A stretch of 64,000 bases of DNA from Acuticoccus yangtzensis. GTDB taxonomy: Bacteria; Pseudomonadota; Alphaproteobacteria; Rhizobiales; Amorphaceae. Positions 17,701-25,118 of the stretch are shown here, piece after piece (the stretch's first letter is position 1; each line of letters starts with the position of its first letter). The position numbers and the translations under genes are program-made. The notes below the pieces were generated by a model, which made no database searches, had not been told where the DNA came from, and saw only the letters and a list, made by a program, of their open reading frames with translations. Where the stretch lies: assembly GCF_001927245.1 (NCBI RefSeq), contig NZ_MJUX01000003.1:310001-374000 (forward strand). Reading direction: 5' to 3'.

Positions 17701-18626
17701 ACCTGCCGCTGGTGGACGAGAACGTGGCCGAGCACAGGCCGTGGATTGCGGCTTTCTCGCGCCCATTCCCGTCGCAGATGGGCGTGTGGCAAGGCGTGTC
17801 GGGCGGTGCGTACAAGCTGATGCGCACGATCGACCGGCCTGCGTCGATGGGTGAGGCGCTGAGCGCGTTGCCGGCGGGGCCGACGGGTCGGTGGGACCAT
17901 GGCGGGAGCTTCGACGTGAAGCTTTACAACGCTGCGGTGACGAGTGCTCCCGAGGCGAACGTGCTGGCGGGGGCGAATGCGCTGGCGGTTCAGAGTGCGA
18001 GCGGGCTGTGGGAGGTGCTGCAGTTTCGCGATGCGGAGCTGATCGGTGAGGGCGTGTACCGGCTGTCGGTGCTGCTGCGTGGTCAGCTTGGGACGGAAGA
18101 TGCCGCCGCGGAGGGCGTTCTGGAGGGGGCGAAGGTCGTCGTTCTGGACGGGACGCTGGCGTCCGTGCCCATCGACCGGGGCGAGGTGGGGCTGTCGCGG
18201 TCGTACCGTGTGGGGCCGCTGGCCGAGGGGATCGGCGGGCCGAATGTGGCAGAGTTCGAGCTGACGGGGACCGGGCGGGGCATGGCGCCTTATGCGCCGG
18301 CACACGGCAAGGCACGGCGGCGGGAGAGCGACCATGCGCTGGTGGTCTCCTGGATCCGCAGGACGCGGGTCGGCGGGGATTATTGGGGCGCTGACGATGT
18401 GCCGCTGGGCGAGAGTGGCGAGGCCTACAGGGTAGAAATCCTGGACGGCGCAGAGGTCGTGCGCACCGTCACGACGTCAGGGCCGAGCTACGTCTATGCG
18501 CTGGCGGATCAGGTTGCCGACTTTGGGGCGGCGCCGGACCAGGTGTCGTTCCGTGTTGCGCAGAACGCGCCGGGCTTCGGGCTCGGCATAGTTTATGAGG
18601 TGACGGTCAATGTCGAACAGCCTTAA
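14721..18626 (+). CDS. GTA megatron / tail tip host-specificity protein (g15)
   Basis: 1301 aa, the largest GTA protein. The N-terminal AAGQAVGGLLGPVGAIVGRAAGAL segment looks membrane-active or amphipathic. A glycoside-hydrolase TIM-barrel-like domain begins near residue 423 (WSYRRMMLHYARLTAQAGG... FLIGSELRGLT) and runs to about 720; a phage tail 3-type domain and an rcc01698-like C-terminal domain follow. It tips the tail and is thought to act in penetration of the recipient envelope. The frame is unbroken. Its last 17 bases overlap the fibre gene. Confidence 0.95.
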   Translation: MATLVLQAAGQAVGGLLGPVGAIVGRAAGALAGNMIDQRLFGESSTRSVGRIDDVSVQTASEGNPIPKVYGRMRLAGTVIWATDFEETTRTSSVGGKGGGPKVREYSYYANFAVGICEGPIARIGRIWADGEPIDLDGVNWRYYKGEDDQPVDPLIEAIEGEAPAYRGLAYVVFEGLPVGPYGNRLPQLTFEVIRPIGDLENDVRAVTIIPGSTEFGYHPDVVKRTVGPGEAVADNRHIGVAVSDFEASLDELQAVCPNLERVALVVAWFGTDLRVEECELKPRVERKDRETDLPWAVAGLDRDSADTVSADEDGRPFYGGSPSDASVYEAVRALKDRGLKVVFYPFILMDVPPGNGLPDPYGEAEQLPFPWRGRISVMPGVGEDGSPDGTAAAGAAVAGFVGTAAVGDFSGVGPDVAYTGPAEWSYRRMMLHYARLTAQAGGVEAFLIGSELRGLTWIRDETGFPFVDALVTLADDVRAIVGSETKISYAADWSEYFGRQNAVTVEGISAVNVWFHLDPLWASENIDFIGIDNYWPLSDWRDGSHADEAVASSVYDPDYLAGNVAGGEGFDWYYPGGAREAQGRVAIAGDFYGKDWVFRYKDVASWWSNPHYDRVAGVESLTATAWVPQSKPVWFTELGCPAIDKGSNQPNVFFDPKSSESHLPYFSSGRRDDGIQRAHLEAFYDVYDADGAPDLAVNPVSSVYGERMVDPATIHLWTWDARPWPMFPHLLDLWSDGANWERGHWLNGRLGGVPVGALIKALFRDWGLEAPDVTGVPAVLDGFVVTGPSSLRAVIEPVLDAVSAVAADTGTAIRVVGLARAPSLALDEADLVEVDGRTPLVAETRDDPAGLPVEVRLRYFDSGRDFQIASARYRPQEGSARQIETISVPASLNDSLATELAELALSVRWSGRTNLRFALPLSRLEIAPGDVVALTHDGVTRELIVEEIEDLGHRLITARTLDRAAQAVTAVKATFKEPAVPQTLAAPVAFGLNLPLVDENVAEHRPWIAAFSRPFPSQMGVWQGVSGGAYKLMRTIDRPASMGEALSALPAGPTGRWDHGGSFDVKLYNAAVTSAPEANVLAGANALAVQSASGLWEVLQFRDAELIGEGVYRLSVLLRGQLGTEDAAAEGVLEGAKVVVLDGTLASVPIDRGEVGLSRSYRVGPLAEGIGGPNVAEFELTGTGRGMAPYAPAHGKARRRESDHALVVSWIRRTRVGGDYWGADDVPLGESGEAYRVEILDGAEVVRTVTTSGPSYVYALADQVADFGAAPDQVSFRVAQNAPGFGLGIVYEVTVNVEQP

Positions 18627-20097
18627 CCTGGGGCTTCCCTTTGTGGAGCCGGCGCAGGCGCAGAAGCACGTCACGGTGAATGATGCGCTGATGCGGCTGG
18701 ACGCGGTGGTGCAGCTTGCGGTGATCGACCGGACGATCGCGGCGCCTCCGGGCGCGCCGGCGGAGGGGGATCGCTACATTGTGGCGGCTTCCGCGACGGG
18801 GGCGTGGGCCGGGCATGAGGACGAGGTTGCGGCCTATCTTGATGGGGCGTGGACCTTTTTCGCGCCGCAGGAGGGCTGGGTGGCCTTCGATCGTGCGGCG
18901 GGGGTGATCGTGACCTATGGCGGGTCCGGCTGGGGGCCGATGGCGGGGACGCTCTCGGCTGGGACGGCGGAGACGTTGGGGATCAATACGACGGCGGATG
19001 CGACGAACCGGCTGTCGGTGCGGTCGGCTTATGCGCTGTTTGCGCCGGATCCGTCGGGTCCGGCGACGGGTGACGTGCGGATCGTGGCGACGAAGGAGAC
19101 GGCAGGGGACGTCGTCTCGCATCTGTTCCAGAACAATTATTCGGGGCGGGCCGAGTTCGGGCTCATCGGCAGCGACGACTTTTCGCTGAAGGTGAGCGCG
19201 GACGGGTCGGCGTTCGCGCAGGCCTTCGTGGTGGATCGGACGACGGCGCAGGTGACCTTCGACGAGGAGGTTTCGGCGGCCGGCGGTCTGGTGACGCTGA
19301 GCGGGACGGGGGCGAGCTGGTCCAACGGTCTGGCGGTGTCGCTGGGGGGCGCGGGCGACAGCGGCTCATTGGCGGTCGGCGTGGGCGCGCTCGATGCGGC
19401 GACGAGCGGTGTCGACAACGTGGCCGTGGGCGACAGTGCGCTGGGCGCGGTGACGAGTGGCGGGCTGAACGTGGCCGTGGGGGTCGACGCCGGTGCGGCG
19501 GCGACAACGGCGAGCGGCAACACGATGGTGGGCGCGGGTGCGGGATCCGCGTTGACGGGCGGCACCAATACGGGCGTCGGCCGCAATGCGTTTGTGGGTG
19601 CATCGGCCGGGGTCACAAACTCGACCGCGGTCGGGGCAAATGCGACGGTCGGGGGCAGCAATCAGGTTCAGCTCGGCGACAGTGCGACCACGACCTACGC
19701 CTATGGTGCGGTGCAGGACCGGTCGGACGCGCGAGACAAGGCGGATATTCGGGACACGGTGCTGGGCTTGTCCTTCATCAAGGCGCTGCGACCGGTGGAT
19801 TTCCGGTGGGACTACCGGGAGGACTACCGCGATACCGACGGCAGAGAGGTGCCGAAGGACGGGACGCGGGTGCGCGAGCGCTTCCACCATGGGTTCATCG
19901 CCCAGGAGGTGGAGGGGGTGATCGCCGCGAGCGGTGTCGATTTTGGTGGTTTTCAGGATCATGCGCGCGCGGGCGGCCGGGACGTGAAGACGCTGGGCTA
20001 CGGCGAATTCGTGGGGCCGATGGTGAAGGCGATCCAGGAGCTGAGCGGCGAGGTCGAGGCGTTGCGGGCGGAAGTGGCGCGGCTTGGGATAAGTTGA
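18610..20097 (+). CDS. DUF2793 fibre/spike protein with S74 self-cleaving chaperone
   Basis: 495 aa from ATG 18610. Residues 1-115 form a DUF2793 domain (LGLPFVEPAQAQKHVTVNDAL), the type found in an RcGTA head-spike protein and in phage fibres. Residues 250-360 are short repeats such as NVAVGDSALGAVTSGG and NVAVGVDAGAAATTASG, resembling the trimeric left-handed roll of YadA heads. The end (about 370-495) is a Peptidase_S74 intramolecular chaperone with the S372-D373 dyad in RSDARDKADI. It probably folds as a trimer and releases the chaperone by self-cleavage. A terminator follows. Confidence 0.9.
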   Translation: MSNSLNLGLPFVEPAQAQKHVTVNDALMRLDAVVQLAVIDRTIAAPPGAPAEGDRYIVAASATGAWAGHEDEVAAYLDGAWTFFAPQEGWVAFDRAAGVIVTYGGSGWGPMAGTLSAGTAETLGINTTADATNRLSVRSAYALFAPDPSGPATGDVRIVATKETAGDVVSHLFQNNYSGRAEFGLIGSDDFSLKVSADGSAFAQAFVVDRTTAQVTFDEEVSAAGGLVTLSGTGASWSNGLAVSLGGAGDSGSLAVGVGALDAATSGVDNVAVGDSALGAVTSGGLNVAVGVDAGAAATTASGNTMVGAGAGSALTGGTNTGVGRNAFVGASAGVTNSTAVGANATVGGSNQVQLGDSATTTYAYGAVQDRSDARDKADIRDTVLGLSFIKALRPVDFRWDYREDYRDTDGREVPKDGTRVRERFHHGFIAQEVEGVIAASGVDFGGFQDHARAGGRDVKTLGYGEFVGPMVKAIQELSGEVEALRAEVARLGIS

Positions 20098-20124
20098 GGC
20101 GCGCACTCAGAGCGGGACGGTAAG

Positions 20125-20153
20125 GCACTCACGCATGGCGTGGGTGCTTTTTT
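20125..20153 (+). terminator. Intrinsic terminator after the S74 fibre gene
   Basis: GCACTCACGC pairs with GCGTGGGTGC (one G-U) around an ATG loop, followed by TTTTTT. It separates the g1-g15/fibre block from the endolysin gene. Confidence 0.85.
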
Positions 20154-20186
20154 ATTGTGTGAGTACCTGATGAGGGGGCTGAGGCG

Positions 20187-21137
20187 ATGCTGAACAGGAC
20201 GCCGTGGCTGGACTATCTGTGCCATCATATCGGACTGCGCGAGGTTCCGGGTCCGGAACATAATCCGCTGATCGTCGAGTGGGGGAAGCAGTCGGGCATC
20301 GACTGGTGGAACAACGACGAGGATGCGTGGTGCGCGGTCGCGGTGAACGGGGCGCTGGTGAATTCCGGCTATCCGTCCACGCGGTCGGCGCTGGCGCGGT
20401 CGTTCACGCGCTATGGGACGCGGCTGAAGCGGCCGGTGCGCGGGGCGATCGTGGTGTTTCCGCGTGGGACGAACCCGCTTTATGGGCATGTCGGCATCGT
20501 CGAAGAGGTGCGCGGCGACGGGACGATGGTGATCGTGAACGGAAATGCGTCGGACCAGGTGAAGCGGTCGGTGTTCCGTCAGTCGTCTGTCTTGCCGGAC
20601 GGGATCCGGTGGCCGCCGGGCGCTGTGGCGCCGGTTGAGAGCCTTCCTGCGGCGGCCGATGTGCCGCTGGGTGAGCGTGTGCTGAAGGTGGGGGCGCGGG
20701 GGCCGGATGTCGCGGCGCTGCAGCGCAAACTGAACGTGCTCAACTATGGGCTCGAGGTGGACGGTATCTATGGCGGGATGACCCAGGACGCGGTGCGGCG
20801 GTTCGAGCTGCGGCGGAACCTGAATGGGGATGGGATCGCTGATCCGGCGATGCTTGCGGCGCTGATGGTGGCGGTGGACGAGCGCGAGGCACGGGATGCG
20901 AGGCGGTTGTCGGCCGAGAGGGCGGCAACGCCGATCGCGGGCGCGGGGGCTGTGGTCACTGCGGGCGCTGCGGTAACCACTGGTGTCGATGCTGCGAAGG
21001 ACGTGACCGCAATGTCGGGTACGGCGACGGCAGGACTGCTGCTTATCGGTCTGGCGGTTGTCGTCGTCGCCGGGATTTTGTTGTGGCGCTATGCGATGGC
21101 GCGGGCCGAGGGGCCGGGATTGGACGAGGCGGTCTGA
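20187..21137 (+). CDS. Endolysin: CHAP-like (TIGR02594) domain, PGB domain and C-terminal membrane helix
   Basis: 316 aa. Residues 1-140 resemble TIGR02594 Cys/His peptidases with C49 (DAWCAV), H101 (YGHVGI) and N118 (VNGN). Residues 160-228 are a PG_binding_1 domain (VLKVGARGPDVAALQRKLN). Residues 281-301 form a strong membrane helix (GLLLIGLAVVVVAGILLW) followed by a short charged tail. It should degrade cell wall to release particles, and the helix would anchor it. No separate holin gene lies beside it. RcGTA keeps its lysis genes at another locus. Confidence 0.85.
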   Translation: MLNRTPWLDYLCHHIGLREVPGPEHNPLIVEWGKQSGIDWWNNDEDAWCAVAVNGALVNSGYPSTRSALARSFTRYGTRLKRPVRGAIVVFPRGTNPLYGHVGIVEEVRGDGTMVIVNGNASDQVKRSVFRQSSVLPDGIRWPPGAVAPVESLPAAADVPLGERVLKVGARGPDVAALQRKLNVLNYGLEVDGIYGGMTQDAVRRFELRRNLNGDGIADPAMLAALMVAVDEREARDARRLSAERAATPIAGAGAVVTAGAAVTTGVDAAKDVTAMSGTATAGLLLIGLAVVVVAGILLWRYAMARAEGPGLDEAV

Positions 21138-21186
21138 TCCGCGGGCGGAGTCCGACCGCTGTACGAAAAACGATGTGAACCTGTCA

Positions 21187-21214
21187 GGGGCGGGCCGGAT
21201 GGCGCGCCCCTTTT
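21187..21214 (+). terminator. Terminator-like hairpin between endolysin and tailspike
   Basis: GGGGCGGGCC and GGCGCGCCCC form an interrupted stem (one G-G mismatch) with a GGAT loop, followed by TTTT. It is a weaker example of the element seen elsewhere in the cluster. Confidence 0.5.
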
Positions 21215-21299
21215 GTCTGCGCGGCAGGGCCGATGCCCGCCGCACGCTGCCATCAATGGCGGCGCACCCAGCGAACTCTGAAACATTGGGAGACTCGAG

Positions 21300-23828
21300 A
21301 TGGTCGGTTTAGGCCTTGGCCCGATCCGTGGCGTGCCGTTCAGCCCGTCAGTGACGAGCCGCGACACGTCGCAGTCGTCGCACATTCCGGCGGATGTGAA
21401 GCTGCTCTATCTGAAGGGGTATGCCGAGGAGGCCGATGGCGGGCAGCATTCGGTGCGCCGCGTCGCGAGCGAGCCATCGCATGCGGGCAAGGTCCGGACG
21501 TCCGATCGCTTCATGCCCGACGGCAGCGTCGATGCGGTAAATGGCGGCTGGTGGGAGATTGCCGAAGTGATGCCGTCGCCGGAGATGTTCGGTGCGGTGG
21601 GCGACGGTATCGCAGACGACACCGCGGCGATCCGCAACTGGTTGGAATATGGCGGCGGGCGTGCGGATGATGGGCGCAAGACCTACCTTTTTGATCCGAT
21701 CGTTCTGACGACGCCGGCAACGGTGGTGTGCGCGCGCGATACCACTTTCAAGCTGCGGTCCGGCTGGGCCAGTTGGACGGGTGAAGCCGGACACCTCGAG
21801 GTGCGGGCGGACCTGTCATGGTCGGGTGGCCGCTTCGACGGGTCGCGTGGCGACACCGACACGATGGCCGGACTTGAAGATATTTTTGGCGTCGCAGGGG
21901 TCGGGCAACAGCTCAATCAGTACAAGGCGGGAATCTTCGTTCGTGCCAGCAGTGATGTTACGATCGATCTGCGTGGGATCGTTTTCGTCGATCAGGTGAA
22001 CCTTGCGCTGTACTGTAAGGGCTCCACGTCGGGTGTGGTCGGCGGTGTGATCGAGGATCTGGCGGCGGTTCGGTGCGGGCTCGGGTACCGTTTTGATCGG
22101 TGCCGTGAGCTTTATATTGGGGAAATATCCGCGCGAGAAATCGACAATCGTCTGGCCGAGGACAATGATGTCTATTTCCCGGCCTTCTTCCATATCGTCC
22201 ATATGCTTCGGTCGGAGAGTTGTCCGGCGCGTAAGATCGATATCGAGACGGTGACAGGGCGCGCCGGGCGTTATGGCGTCTCGTCGGCGTTCATGAACGG
22301 GATCACCTGGGTCGGCAACACGCGATGCCCCATTCATTCGGCGTCGATTCAAGGGATGGGTGCGGCCGAGGGACAGCCGTCGGACTACGGCGGACAGACG
22401 ATCCGTGAGACGGTCTCCATTCTCGGCGTGTCGTGGATCTCCAACGACAGCGCGACCCGGTTCGACGAGTTGAGCTTTTTCGGCACTGCGACCCAAGGGA
22501 TCGAGGTCATTACGGACTATGACATCAGCTTCGGGCGGATGTTGTTGTGGTCGGACGGCGGGCGGCAGAATGTTCTGTCCGGCAGTGCTGCGATCAACTC
22601 GCACGGTGACGCCCGGCCGGCGGAGAATGTGGGCAACGGCCGGCATAAGCGGAACGGGCGTATCACGTTTTCCGAACTTATCATTCGCGGGCAGTGGCAT
22701 TACGGGATCTGGGCGCGCAAGAACACCATCGAGGTGGGCTCGTGCTCGATCCGAGAGTGTCGGGCGGACCCGATCCTGCTCGACAACCAGGATCAGATCG
22801 AGTTTGAGAGTGCGGACGAACCACAGCGCGCATCGGTCATAATTCATGATGCGGACATCGCGTTCTGTGGCGGTCAGGTGAGGGTGGTGTCAGGCGAGCG
22901 TCTGGAGATCCACTCTGGCCGGGTTTCTGACAATTGTCAGCGGTCGGGCTACGATGATCCGACGCTCTCGGGTTCGGCGTTCACGCGCACTCAGGGGGTT
23001 GCCTATGATGCGGCCCATACCGATGCGGGGATTGTGGACCGGATCTACGTCAGCCCGGACGTTCAAACCGCGCCCTTGGCGAAAACGGCGGATACGTCGA
23101 CCGGTATTTCGTTCATGCCGGGACTGCCGGTGCGCGGTTCTGAGGCGACTGTTCCCGAGCTTGATCTGTACTACGGGTTTATTACTGCAACGAACCCGTC
23201 AGAGATCCATCTGGGGCAGCGGATGGTGCTGAAAAACCTCAATGGCACGACGGATATTACGGTTTGGCCGGTCTATTCGTCGGGCGACGTCTTTCTGGTC
23301 GAGGTTGCCGATGCGGATAAGGCGATTGCGTGGAGCACGGCGGGGCATCTGACGTCCATGTCCGGCACGTGGGATTATGTGTTGGGCGATGACGAGGTTG
23401 ATGGAACCGGTGGCAACATCGAAGCGGATCTTGACGGCCCGGCGTATCTGAGCACGCCATATGGTGTACTGCGGTTCCAGAATCTTCGCGACGAGGATGG
23501 GTTTTATATCGACACCGCGAGCGACTGGGGTGTGGATGCGGTCAACACAGTATCGCAGTCCTTCACCAATGGGACATTGCAGGTGATTGATACGGGCTTC
23601 GTCTATGCTCAGAGTCAGACGAGCGACTATGCAATCGGCGATGCGGATGTGTTGTCGCAGAGTGCGGGTATGTTGACGCTCAGCACGTTCGCCGTCGCGT
23701 CCCTACCGTCTGCCGCCGGTGTCGCGGGCAGCGTGGTGTATGTGTCCGATGCAGCAGGGGGCGCTGTGCTCGCGTTTTCGAACGGGACGAACTGGCTGCG
23801 TGTGACCGACCGCGTGGTCGTGTCCTGA
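21300..23828 (+). CDS. Beta-helix tailspike / pectate-lyase-superfamily receptor-binding protein
   Basis: 842 aa. The FGAVGDGIADDTAAIRNWL motif (about residues 98-116) marks the start of a pectate-lyase-3/GH28-type right-handed beta-helix, the usual build of phage tailspikes. The N-terminal ~95 residues are a likely attachment domain, and the C-terminal ~200 residues resemble capsule-lyase-associated binding domains ending in a SLPSAAGVAGSVVYVSDAAGGAVLAFSNG-like module common at tail-protein ends. Base composition is visibly less GC-rich than the g1-g15 genes, suggesting separate acquisition. It probably binds or cleaves surface polysaccharide. Confidence 0.85.
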   Translation: MVGLGLGPIRGVPFSPSVTSRDTSQSSHIPADVKLLYLKGYAEEADGGQHSVRRVASEPSHAGKVRTSDRFMPDGSVDAVNGGWWEIAEVMPSPEMFGAVGDGIADDTAAIRNWLEYGGGRADDGRKTYLFDPIVLTTPATVVCARDTTFKLRSGWASWTGEAGHLEVRADLSWSGGRFDGSRGDTDTMAGLEDIFGVAGVGQQLNQYKAGIFVRASSDVTIDLRGIVFVDQVNLALYCKGSTSGVVGGVIEDLAAVRCGLGYRFDRCRELYIGEISAREIDNRLAEDNDVYFPAFFHIVHMLRSESCPARKIDIETVTGRAGRYGVSSAFMNGITWVGNTRCPIHSASIQGMGAAEGQPSDYGGQTIRETVSILGVSWISNDSATRFDELSFFGTATQGIEVITDYDISFGRMLLWSDGGRQNVLSGSAAINSHGDARPAENVGNGRHKRNGRITFSELIIRGQWHYGIWARKNTIEVGSCSIRECRADPILLDNQDQIEFESADEPQRASVIIHDADIAFCGGQVRVVSGERLEIHSGRVSDNCQRSGYDDPTLSGSAFTRTQGVAYDAAHTDAGIVDRIYVSPDVQTAPLAKTADTSTGISFMPGLPVRGSEATVPELDLYYGFITATNPSEIHLGQRMVLKNLNGTTDITVWPVYSSGDVFLVEVADADKAIAWSTAGHLTSMSGTWDYVLGDDEVDGTGGNIEADLDGPAYLSTPYGVLRFQNLRDEDGFYIDTASDWGVDAVNTVSQSFTNGTLQVIDTGFVYAQSQTSDYAIGDADVLSQSAGMLTLSTFAVASLPSAAGVAGSVVYVSDAAGGAVLAFSNGTNWLRVTDRVVVS

Positions 23829-24191
23829 GTGATCCGTGGCGGGGCTATGGGGTGCTCCGGCACGGCTCATCGTCTCTTTAGGTCGGTAATTGCGACGGCG
23901 TGGGCCGGCGCATTTCCAAGTGCAGTGGCCCTTTGGCGCGACCTGTGGCCTGCCCGGACGCGTCGGACCACCACCACACTCAGCTTGAGCGCACGCTTCC
24001 CCGGCCCCGCCTCGCGGGCCGGTTCTACGAAAGGGCGGGCCGCCGAGGATTCACGTACCGCAGTGGTCCGCCACCTCGTGGCAGCTTCAGTCCTGTTCTG
24101 CGTCGCGAGGTCGGCCGGGGCAGCTCAGTAAGCGGGCGGATAGCGTTCGCCTCACCGCCTGTCATTCATAAGACCAGAACGAGCGCGACCA
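23829..24191. other. Gap at the downstream end of the GTA cluster
   Basis: 363 bases between the tailspike and the convergent EF-hand gene. A 100-aa frame (from GTG 23829 adjacent to the tailspike stop) and a 239-aa frame cross it, but neither shows recognisable motifs or a convincing ribosome site. No integrase remnant, tRNA or terminator with a T-run is visible. Confidence 0.5.
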
Positions 24192-24938
24192 TCAGTCTGC
24201 GGTCGAGGCCTCGGGTGCGTCGTCCTCGGGAGCGTCGTCCATCAGCGGGGGCTGTGTCATCGGACGGTCGTCACGGGGGCCGTGGTGCCACTCGGGTCGG
24301 GTGCCGCGATAGGCGGCGTGGTCATCGCGGTGGTCCCATCGGCGACCGTGCATGCCGCGCTCATCGCTGCCCTCATGCTCGAAGCGCCGCCTGTGTTCGC
24401 CGCGTTCATGGGAGCCGAAGCGGCGGCCGCCGTGCTTCATCTTCCGCGGGGCATCGTCACGCGATAAGGCGCCGTCGCCATTGCGGTCCATTCGTGAGAC
24501 CACGCCGCCGAACTTCTCGTCCACCTCCGCAGCGTCGATCACCCCATCGCCATTCTCGTCCAAGGCCTGGAAGCGGTCGACGATCTGTCGGCTCATCAGG
24601 TCGAGATAGATCACCTTGAACTCCTCGAGGTCGATCTGCCCGTCAGCGTTTGCGTCGCCGAGCTCGACCTTGGATGTCACAAAGGCGTTGAGTTCGTCCT
24701 GGGTGAGCTTGCCGTCCGCGTCGGTGTCGGCCTGACGCATCATTTGCATCATCATACCCCGAGGGCCGGAGCCGCGGGGACCTGGCCCGTGGGGAGGGCG
24801 CGGTCCGCCGCGGCCGTCGAAGTGTGTCTTGGTGACACTCGTTTCGCCCGATGCGCCCGGGCCCGTGAAGGCATTGGCGGTCACAGCGCCAGTGACCATC
24901 GTGGCGGTGAGAAAGGCGACGATGTAGGCGTTCTTCAT
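24192..24938 (-). CDS. Secreted EF-hand calcium-binding protein with His/Arg/Asp-rich tail
   Basis: 248 aa from ATG 24938 with a signal peptide (residues 1-23, ending ANA-F). Four EF-hand loops: D71-E82 (DTDADGKLTQDE), D95-E106, D127-E138 and D151-D162, the last with Asp at position 12. The remaining 80 residues are rich in His, Arg and Asp (HGGRRFGSHERGEHRRR, WHHGPRDDRPM). It probably binds Ca2+ and possibly transition metals in the periplasm. It is divergent from a two-component system whose sensor has a similar His/Asp-rich stretch, which suggests a shared response. Confidence 0.88.
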   Translation of the reverse strand: MKNAYIVAFLTATMVTGAVTANAFTGPGASGETSVTKTHFDGRGGPRPPHGPGPRGSGPRGMMMQMMRQADTDADGKLTQDELNAFVTSKVELGDANADGQIDLEEFKVIYLDLMSRQIVDRFQALDENGDGVIDAAEVDEKFGGVVSRMDRNGDGALSRDDAPRKMKHGGRRFGSHERGEHRRRFEHEGSDERGMHGRRWDHRDDHAAYRGTRPEWHHGPRDDRPMTQPPLMDDAPEDDAPEASTAD

Positions 24939-25118
24939 GGGTACTCCTGATATCGGTAGAGGCGTCGTCCGCCTGCACCGAAGATCTAAGTCCGCTTGCG
25001 CCGGAAGGTGTGTCGGCCAAACCCTGACTTTGTCGCCATCCCTCTCATCACCCATGCACTGATACAGTCGGCGACAAAGTTCCCTGCGGAGCGGTGCGAT
25101 CGGCGCTACACCAGCGTC
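24939..25118. promoter_or_regulatory. Divergent promoter region, EF-hand gene / two-component system
   Basis: 180 bases between two divergent start codons. It must hold both promoters and is the natural place for binding of the adjacent OmpR-type regulator. No clear direct repeats or consensus boxes were recognised by eye. Confidence 0.45.

Noticed and set aside
4637-23828. Intact temperate prophage
   Set aside because: No integrase, repressor, replication genes or flanking attachment repeats; gene order and tiny tape measure match GTA instead.
23829-24131. 100-aa frame starting right after the tailspike stop
   Set aside because: No motif, no clear ribosome site, biased composition; evidence too weak.
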